Assembly: GCA_015067075.1 (NCBI GenBank)
Contig: SVND01000017.1
Span: 1-47,608, forward strand
DNA: 47,608 nucleotides
Source: Oscillospiraceae bacterium
GTDB lineage: Bacteria; Bacillota; Clostridia; Oscillospirales; SIG530
Reading direction: 5' to 3'
Made by a program: the position numbers and the translations under genes. The notes under the pieces are model-generated. The model did no database searches. It had not been told where the DNA came from and saw nothing but the letters and a program-made list of their open reading frames with translations. This document shows positions 42,206 to 47,608 of the stretch, piece by piece (the stretch's first letter is position 1; each line of letters begins with the position of its first letter).

Positions 42206-43840
42206 ATGGAAAACAAATCAGAAGGTACACTCTATAAAGGCGCTTTTTTGCTTTTAGTTGCAAATTTTTTCGTTAAAATAATCGGTATTTTATATAAAGT
42301 ACCGCTTACTAATATGGTCGGTACGTACTGTATGGGCTTTTTTAACCAAGCCTTTGAGGTACAGCAGGTCTTTCTTGCCTTTTCAACGGCAGGTCTGCCC
42401 GTCGCCCTTTCAAAAATGGTGTCGGAAAGCAATTCATTGGGACGTTTCCGCGAAACGCGGAAAATATTCCGTGTCGTGCTCACTACCTTCGCCATCGTCG
42501 GACTTGTTGGCTCACTTTTAATGTTTTTCGGCTCAAGCTTCTTTGCAGTGATAATAGAAACCCCCCTCGCTAAATACAGCCTTATGGCTTTAGCTCCTGC
42601 CATGTTCTTCTTATCCATAACGGCGGCGATTCGCGGCTTTTTTCAAGGCCACAACCGCATGGAGCCTACAGCCGTAACGCAGGTTATCGAAGCCGTTGTC
42701 AAGGTCGCTTTAGGCATAGGACTCGCCTACCTTTTCATGCAAAACGGACTTGGCGCCGAATACGTTTCCGCAGGCGCTATCTTAGGCACGACCTTTAGCA
42801 CACTTACGGCAACGCTACTCATGGCTTCGCTTTTCATCTTTTTCGCAAAGCGACTCGAGCCTTATAAAACCGTTCACGCAACGGGTGTCGAAATCGACGA
42901 TACGTGCCGCACAACGGGACAGATACTCAAATATGCCATCGGCATCATAGTGCCTATTACTATCGGCTCTGTCGTTGTCAATCTTACAAGCTTTTTAGAT
43001 CTTTTCCTTATCATGCGCAGGTTGGGCGATATTGGACTTTCCTCGGAAACAGCTACCTCCATTTACGGTGCATATAAATCCTGTGCCCAAACGCTGTTCA
43101 ATCTCCCTCCGTCCATTATTACCTCAGTAAACCTCAGCTTTATCCCCGCCGCATCTGCGGCTTTCATCCGACGCGACAGGAAAAACCTCAACCGCATATG
43201 CTCCAAGGCGGTAAAGCTGGTTATGATCTTTGCCGTTCCCTGCTCCATCGGTCTTATGGTCTTTGCAAAGCCAATACTGACTTTGTTTTACCCAAGCATT
43301 CCCAATGACGTGGCGCTGGCAACACCGCTTCTTCGCATATTGGGCTTTGCTTCCCTTTGGGTAAGCATTTCCTCGATTTTGACAGCGCTTTTGCAGGCAG
43401 TCGGAAAAATGAAGCTTCCTCTTGTTTCCATGGCGGCAGGCGGAGCTGTAAAGCTTATTATAAATTATATATTAGTCGGCATTCCCGCCATCGGCATAAC
43501 AGGCGCGCCTGTCGGCACAGCTCTTTGCTATGTTGTAATGGCAGCTATGAACATATGGTTTTTGCGTAAATATTCAGGTGTACAGCCAAACCTTTTACGC
43601 AGCATTATAAAGCCGCTTATGGCGGCTGTCGCCATGGGCGGTGCAGGCTATCTGCTTTATTGGCTTTTGGAAAAAGCGGTCGGCACTAATGTATCCATAA
43701 TCATATCGCTCATTTTCTGCGTATGCATCTATTTCGTAGTGCTGCTTTTGATCGGCGGAATAACTCCATCTGACGTGGCAGGACTTCCCGGCGGTAAAAA
43801 GCTCTCCACAATAGTTGCAAAGCTCTCCCGTAAAAAATAA
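42206..43840 (+). CDS. SpoVB-like polysaccharide exporter (MOP superfamily)
   Basis: This 544-residue membrane protein has about 14 spans and matches the SpoVB/MurJ-like branch: GTLYKGAFLLLVANFFVKII, GIYKVPLTN-like GILYKVPLTNMVG, FQVFLAFSTAGLPVALSKM (seen as VFLAFSTAGLPVALSKMVSE), AIRGFFQGHNRMEPTAVTQ and GILRFASLWVSISSILTA-like segments. Such proteins move lipid-linked precursors; SpoVB itself is needed for spore cortex, while relatives serve vegetative walls. It is the second MOP exporter in this operon and its last gene. The SD lies inside the HIT coding end. Confidence 0.9.
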   Translation: MENKSEGTLYKGAFLLLVANFFVKIIGILYKVPLTNMVGTYCMGFFNQAFEVQQVFLAFSTAGLPVALSKMVSESNSLGRFRETRKIFRVVLTTFAIVGLVGSLLMFFGSSFFAVIIETPLAKYSLMALAPAMFFLSITAAIRGFFQGHNRMEPTAVTQVIEAVVKVALGIGLAYLFMQNGLGAEYVSAGAILGTTFSTLTATLLMASLFIFFAKRLEPYKTVHATGVEIDDTCRTTGQILKYAIGIIVPITIGSVVVNLTSFLDLFLIMRRLGDIGLSSETATSIYGAYKSCAQTLFNLPPSIITSVNLSFIPAASAAFIRRDRKNLNRICSKAVKLVMIFAVPCSIGLMVFAKPILTLFYPSIPNDVALATPLLRILGFASLWVSISSILTALLQAVGKMKLPLVSMAAGGAVKLIINYILVGIPAIGITGAPVGTALCYVVMAAMNIWFLRKYSGVQPNLLRSIIKPLMAAVAMGGAGYLLYWLLEKAVGTNVSIIISLIFCVCIYFVVLLLIGGITPSDVAGLPGGKKLSTIVAKLSRKK

Positions 43841-43854
43841 TCTTATAAAAACCC

Positions 43855-43882
43855 TTGACATCCAACTATAATATGCTATAAT
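43855..43882 (+). promoter_or_regulatory. Promoter of the UroD-family gene
   Basis: TTGACA (43855-43860), 16-nt spacer, TATAAT (43877-43882), 41 nt before the ATG. No terminator separates it from the upstream operon. Confidence 0.82.
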
Positions 43883-43922
43883 ATCAATCACAAAACATTT
43901 TGGATTTATGAGGTATAAAAAA

Positions 43923-44957
43923 ATGAGCACCATATGGACACCTGCAAAAAGAGCTATAACTGCCCTCACGCTTGGACAGCCCGACGAGATACCGACGTTT
44001 GAATTGGAATTTCAACTTTCCGACGAATTTTTCGGATATCCACTTTCCGTACCGCAGCTTGAAAATGACGAATGGCGCAAGCTTTCCTCTGCAGAGCTTG
44101 AAAAAGCGGCGTATTCGCTCGCAGACAAATATGCACGTGTTTACGGAGACAAGACCGCAAAGCAAATGGGTCCCGAATACTGTTCGGGTGACGAGGAAAA
44201 GGACAACCGTCCTGGACTCGACTATTGCATAATTCCCGTCTACGCGCCGTGTTGGGACGACGCAAATTCTCCAATTACCAAGGCATTCCGTAAAAGGCTT
44301 CGCGAGCATTTCGAAGATACTCGTTTGTTTGCTTGCCACGGCGACGGCACCTTTGCTATTCCCGACGGCAATAATATGTACGACTTCTCTTACCGTCTTG
44401 TAGATGAGCCGGAAGAAGTACATGCGGAAGCAGAGCACATGGCAAAAGCCGCAATCGAAAAAAACAAGCGACAGCACGAGGCAGGTATAGATGTGCTCCT
44501 TCTTTGCTCTGACTATTGCTATAACTCCGGTCCATTCCTCTCTCCCTGTATGTTTGACGAATTTATAACTCCTTATTTGACTATGATCTGCAAGGCAGGT
44601 CGAGAAGACGGTTCGTTTGTTATAAAGCACACCGACGGAAATATTATGCCTATCATCTCTTCTTTAGTTGAAGCCTGTCCTCACGCGCTTCACTCCATTG
44701 ATCCTATGGCTGGAGTAGATATCCGCGAGGTCAAGCGTATGTATGGAGATAAGGTAGCTCTTTGCGGAAACGTTCACTGTGCGGCACTCCAGACGGGTAC
44801 CGACGAGGAAGTAATTGAAAGCGCCGAATACTGTCTCAAATACGGCGGAGAAGGTGGCGGATATATCTTCGCTACGAGTAATATTCCGTTCAAGGGAATG
44901 CCCCCTCACAGATATGAAATGATTCTTGATATCTGGAAAAAGCATCGAAAATATTGA
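43923..44957 (+). CDS. Uroporphyrinogen-decarboxylase-family protein, probably not HemE
   Basis: From the ATG at 43923 (SD GAGG, 11 nt upstream) there are 344 residues; an ATG at 43908 overlaps the SD. The protein has the UroD TIM-barrel pattern (LTLGQPDEIPTFELEF, VKRMYGDKVALCGNVHC, YGGEGGGYIFATSNIPF). The motif VIKHTDGNIMP replaces the zinc-binding HxC of methylcobamide:CoM methyltransferases by HxD. HemE hallmarks such as the N-terminal RQAGRY are absent. It is probably a corrinoid-linked or other one-carbon methyltransferase relative, but no corrinoid protein lies nearby. It is monocistronic and converges on a GH92 gene. The role is open. Confidence 0.82.
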   Translation: MSTIWTPAKRAITALTLGQPDEIPTFELEFQLSDEFFGYPLSVPQLENDEWRKLSSAELEKAAYSLADKYARVYGDKTAKQMGPEYCSGDEEKDNRPGLDYCIIPVYAPCWDDANSPITKAFRKRLREHFEDTRLFACHGDGTFAIPDGNNMYDFSYRLVDEPEEVHAEAEHMAKAAIEKNKRQHEAGIDVLLLCSDYCYNSGPFLSPCMFDEFITPYLTMICKAGREDGSFVIKHTDGNIMPIISSLVEACPHALHSIDPMAGVDIREVKRMYGDKVALCGNVHCAALQTGTDEEVIESAEYCLKYGGEGGGYIFATSNIPFKGMPPHRYEMILDIWKKHRKY

Positions 44958-45052
44958 TATTTTTGACGCAAGATATTATATATACCTATAATGAAAAACT
45001 TCTTGATAGGATAAACACTAATAGTCCTTAGTTATTTTTAGTCAAAAAAATT

Positions 45053-45090
45053 GTACACATCATAATGGATTTCTCCAAAATGATGTGTAC
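45053..45090. terminator. Bidirectional terminator between the UroD-family and GH92 genes
   Basis: GTACACATCAT (45053-45063) pairs with ATGATGTGTAC (45080-45090). An inner TGGA/TCCA stem closes a TTTC loop. ATCTTTTTTT follows on the plus strand and AATTTTTTTGAC on the minus strand. Confidence 0.92.
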
Positions 45091-45166
45091 ATCTTTTTTT
45101 ATTGAAAGTTGTCAAAAAGTTGCCACTTCTTGCCATAACCTTGTAAAATCAGACTTTTTTGCTCAA

Positions 45167-47206
45167 TTACTTCATTGCAATATCATTAAGATCTCCGCCC
45201 TTCATAATATCAAAATAGCTTACGATATTTTTTGTTTTGTCCGGGTCTGCTTTTTCTTTGTTTATTTTAAGTAAATTTCCATTTGAAAGCTTTACAGTTA
45301 TTTTTTCAAGCAAGGGCAGGCTCATTGTAAAATCAGCTCGCGACGGACACATCTGATAAAATCCAAGGCAAGCAAGCACATACCATGCACTCATACTTCC
45401 GTTATCTTCGTCACCTGGGTATCCTTCGGGAGTAGCGCTGAATTCCTCTGACAGACGCTTTACAAGTGCGGCCGTCTTTTCTACGTCTCCAAGCTCACTG
45501 TATATAAAAGGAATGTGGAACGAGGGCTGATTTGAGATAGCGCATTGACCAGCCTCCATATCTGCCATCTCGCTCATCTCGTGAATCTCCTGTCCATATC
45601 CCGACACTGAATAATACTCAGGGGTGTTGATAAGCTCGTCTATTTTTTTCGATAGCTTACCAGCGTAAAGCCTATTAAGTCCTTCTATATCGTGATACAC
45701 TGCAAATGAGCCTTGCCAAGCCGAGCCCTCTGTATAATCCCTGCCCCAAGCGAAGCAGTCAAAAACCTCATCACGGAAATTTCCGTTTTCATCCTTGGCT
45801 CTCATAAAGCCTGTTTCTTTATCAAAAAGATTCCTGTAATTCTTCGCGTACTTGTAATATCTCTCGGCGGTTTCTGCCCTTCCAAGCTTCTCTGCCGCCC
45901 GAGCTATGCAGTAATCGCCGTAGCAATTATCCAGCGTCTCGTTTACGCTTTCTTTTTCGGCGGTATAGGGCACGTATCCGTATTTTCTGTATTCCTCAAG
46001 CGCCTTTCTGCCAAATCCCATAGCCTCGGAAGCGCACTCGCCGTCCTTGAGCATTGCCTCAAGTATCCCCTCCGCAAGCTCTCCGCTTACTATATCCTTA
46101 ACGATAGCGTCGGCGAGAGTGGCTTCAACAAGCATACCCGGCATGCAGTTTTTGTTTTCGGGACAGAGCCATTTAGGCAGCCAGCCGCAGTCCCTGTAGC
46201 AATTATAAAATCCCTCCGCCATTTCGGCATATGCATCGGTATCGAGCAACGAAAGTAAAGGATATACCGTTCTGTACGTATCCCAAAATCCGTTATCCAC
46301 GTAATAAACACCCGAAACGATCTCGCCCGTATGCGTGTTGCGATGAACAGCCATTCCCTTTTCGTTTATCTCGTAGAATTTACGCGGCCACAAGAAAACG
46401 CGATAAAGGCAAGAGTAAAAGGTCTTTTTCTTCTCCTCGTCGGGGTCCTCTATCTCTATTCTTGATAAGTATTTTTCCCATTCTTCACGGGCAAGCGCGT
46501 ATATGTCCTTGAGGCTTTTATTTTCAAGCTCTCGCTTGTAGTTGAGCATTGCCTGCTCCTTGGATATAAAGGAGGTCGCCAAGCGTACGCTTGCCGTTTT
46601 GCCCTTTATCTTCAAGGACATAGCATTCTCCGCGCGCTCTTGCTCAAAGGGAACATCCACAGACAAAACGAAGTATTCCTTGATAATTTCTTTTGAAGCT
46701 GTACTTACAAACGCCTCGGTCTCTCCTATGACCATACCGTCACAGACCTCAAATTCGGTTTTCTTGTAGCCGAGAATGCTTATACGGTTTCCGCTTTCCT
46801 GTAAAAACGCAAAATCTATGACCGCTCCGCTATTTGTGGGAGATAGCTCAAAGGTATATCGGTCACGGTTGATATATGCCTTCATATAGGCGGGCTCTAA
46901 CACACATTTTTCGTTATTATAATATGACCACCGCTTTGCATCCTCTGTTTCGATCTTGCCGTTTTGTCCGTATATTATTAATTCACCGTAGTCACCAAGC
47001 CACGGCGAGGGCTGATGAGTAAGTCTTATACCCTCAAAGCTTTTGGAGTAAGGGGAATAAAACCACCCTGCTTCCCTTCTTTCTGTCTGAATCGTAAAAC
47101 TCGCCATACCATAAGGTATAGCGGTAATAGGCAAAACGTTTCCGTTTGAAAAGCGATAGCTATTCTGCGTTCCCATTCTCGTATTTACATATTTGTAATT
47201 GTTCAT
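45167..47206 (-). CDS. GH92-family alpha-mannosidase, intracellular
   Basis: From the ATG at 47206 (SD GGAGAAG) this is 679 residues; an in-frame ATG at 47251 lacks an SD. The GH92 pattern is clear: N-terminal beta-sandwich NTRMGTQNSYRFSNGNVLP, then an (alpha/alpha)6 barrel with GFWDTYRTVYPLLSL, YRDCGWLPKWLCPEN, SGYGQEIHEMSEM (acid Glu region), ISNQPSFHIPFIYSELGD and GDEDNGSMSAWYVLACLGFY (Asp residues of the catalytic base region and calcium site). GH92 enzymes are calcium-dependent exo-acting alpha-mannosidases on N-glycans and yeast mannan. No signal peptide is present, so it would act on imported oligosaccharides, yet no transporter is adjacent. It has its own promoter and is probably monocistronic. 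Confidence 0.9.
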   Translation of the reverse strand: MNNYKYVNTRMGTQNSYRFSNGNVLPITAIPYGMASFTIQTERREAGWFYSPYSKSFEGIRLTHQPSPWLGDYGELIIYGQNGKIETEDAKRWSYYNNEKCVLEPAYMKAYINRDRYTFELSPTNSGAVIDFAFLQESGNRISILGYKKTEFEVCDGMVIGETEAFVSTASKEIIKEYFVLSVDVPFEQERAENAMSLKIKGKTASVRLATSFISKEQAMLNYKRELENKSLKDIYALAREEWEKYLSRIEIEDPDEEKKKTFYSCLYRVFLWPRKFYEINEKGMAVHRNTHTGEIVSGVYYVDNGFWDTYRTVYPLLSLLDTDAYAEMAEGFYNCYRDCGWLPKWLCPENKNCMPGMLVEATLADAIVKDIVSGELAEGILEAMLKDGECASEAMGFGRKALEEYRKYGYVPYTAEKESVNETLDNCYGDYCIARAAEKLGRAETAERYYKYAKNYRNLFDKETGFMRAKDENGNFRDEVFDCFAWGRDYTEGSAWQGSFAVYHDIEGLNRLYAGKLSKKIDELINTPEYYSVSGYGQEIHEMSEMADMEAGQCAISNQPSFHIPFIYSELGDVEKTAALVKRLSEEFSATPEGYPGDEDNGSMSAWYVLACLGFYQMCPSRADFTMSLPLLEKITVKLSNGNLLKINKEKADPDKTKNIVSYFDIMKGGDLNDIAMK

Positions 47207-47268
47207 ATACTTCTCCGAATTTAATATGATTGTGCAATATCCTTTACACAAGCTGTATATCCACTTTT

Positions 47269-47297
47269 ATTATAACATAGGCAAAGATGTTTTTCAA
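47269..47297 (-). promoter_or_regulatory. Promoter of the GH92 gene
   Basis: Minus strand: TTGAAA (47297-47292), 17-nt spacer, TATAAT (47274-47269), about 63 nt before the ATG. Confidence 0.75.
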
Positions 47298-47353
47298 TCA
47301 CTAAACCGTATTTTTCGTACTCGCTTTTTTGGGGATCGTTTAGAAAACATCTT
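47284..47353. promoter_or_regulatory. Long-spaced inverted repeat across the GH92 -35 box
   Basis: AAGATGTTTT (47284-47293) is the exact inverse of AAAACATCTT (47344-47353). CTAAAC (47301-47306) and GTTTAG (47338-47343) add a second pair. The left arm overlaps the -35 box. It could be a pair of half-sites for a sugar-responsive regulator, or the decayed ends of a small element. Confidence 0.45.
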
Positions 47354-47490
47354 CTCTCTCAATACCACCGCCTTTCTGAAAATAATTATATCATGTTTTC
47401 GATTAAAATCAACTATATTTCAGCAAACAAACAGCTTAATTCCGTTTGCGTGTGCTGCGCAAATGATGCTTTGCTTACAATAATAAAAAT
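47354..47490. other. Intergenic DNA without recognisable feature
   Basis: AT-rich DNA upstream of the GH92 promoter. I see no coding frame, hairpin or promoter that I would defend. Confidence 0.5.
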
Positions 47491-47608
47491 CCACCCGCAT
47501 AGCGGGTGGTATTTCATTTTCGGGCATAGCCCTAATAATACTGGCTGCGCACAAGTGCGCTTTTTATTGGCCTGCCAGCCATGCAACTGTTACTTACTAC
47601 CCATAAAT
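47491..47608. repeat. Hairpin chain at window end, dispersed-repeat-like
   Basis: CCACCCGC-ATA-GCGGGTGG (47491-47509), GGGC-ATA-GCCC (47522-47532) and GCGCA-CAAG-TGCGC (within 47547-47560, followed by TTTTTATT) lie in series. TGGCTG (47542-47547) can also pair with CAGCCA (47576-47581), enclosing the third hairpin. The first stem is terminator-like on both strands. The element is cut off by the window end. Confidence 0.6.

Overview
The window looks like chromosome of a spore-forming, low-to-mid GC Gram-positive anaerobe of class Clostridia (Oscillospirales- or Christensenellales-like). The evidence is a spoIIE gene with a Spo0A-type box, an SLH-anchored surface protein, a clostridial single-chain PurL with fused amidotransferase, Shine-Dalgarno (SD) sequences of the GGAGG type, and strong TTGACA/TATAAT promoters. 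I see no phage, plasmid, CRISPR, rRNA or transposase genes. Both ends of the window run into chains of short hairpins that look like dispersed intergenic repeats, so it may be a contig that breaks at repeats.

Left part (1-5300). A minus-strand pair encodes secreted carbohydrate-active surface proteins: a lipoprotein with a glycosidase-like TIM-barrel (start 4203), then a carbohydrate-binding SLH protein. Its promoter has a tandem 10-bp direct repeat against the -35 box. A divergent gene encodes a DUF11-type repeat protein without signal peptide. Next is a minus-strand operon, pnp-folE-folP-folB-folK-HAD phosphatase (10303 to 5305), ending in a clear terminator. The HAD protein is a candidate for the otherwise unassigned dephosphorylation step of folate synthesis.

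Middle (10500-25300). Minus-strand thrC has its own promoter, with a histidine phosphatase and a HAD hydrolase upstream, followed by an independently transcribed tRNA-Lys(TTT). A tightly packed minus-strand operon starts at about 25310: PHP phosphoesterase, Tet(M)-like ribosomal-protection GTPase, a giant lipoprotein, a Pro/Thr-rich lipoprotein, recA, recX, rimO, pgsA. Genes touch or overlap (TAATG, ATGA), and I see no LexA box close to recA.

Right part (25640-45000, plus strand). spoIIE and a small membrane protein of unknown function come first, converging on a DUF308/HdeD membrane protein whose terminator lies inside the opposing coding sequence. A perfect consensus promoter at 28968-28996 then drives what looks like one 15-kb operon: ybaB, tldD, tldE, purL, and a surface-polymer module (PaaK/CapK-like adenylate-forming enzyme, Wzx-type flippase, DUF4330 protein, O-antigen ligase-like polymerase, sugar-transfer ATP-grasp, HIT protein, SpoVB-like exporter). 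The module has export, polymerisation and two ATP-dependent ligase-type enzymes but no glycosyltransferase, and is the best candidate here for something undescribed. A uroporphyrinogen-decarboxylase-family gene follows with its own promoter. It converges, across a bidirectional terminator, on a GH92-type alpha-mannosidase without signal peptide.
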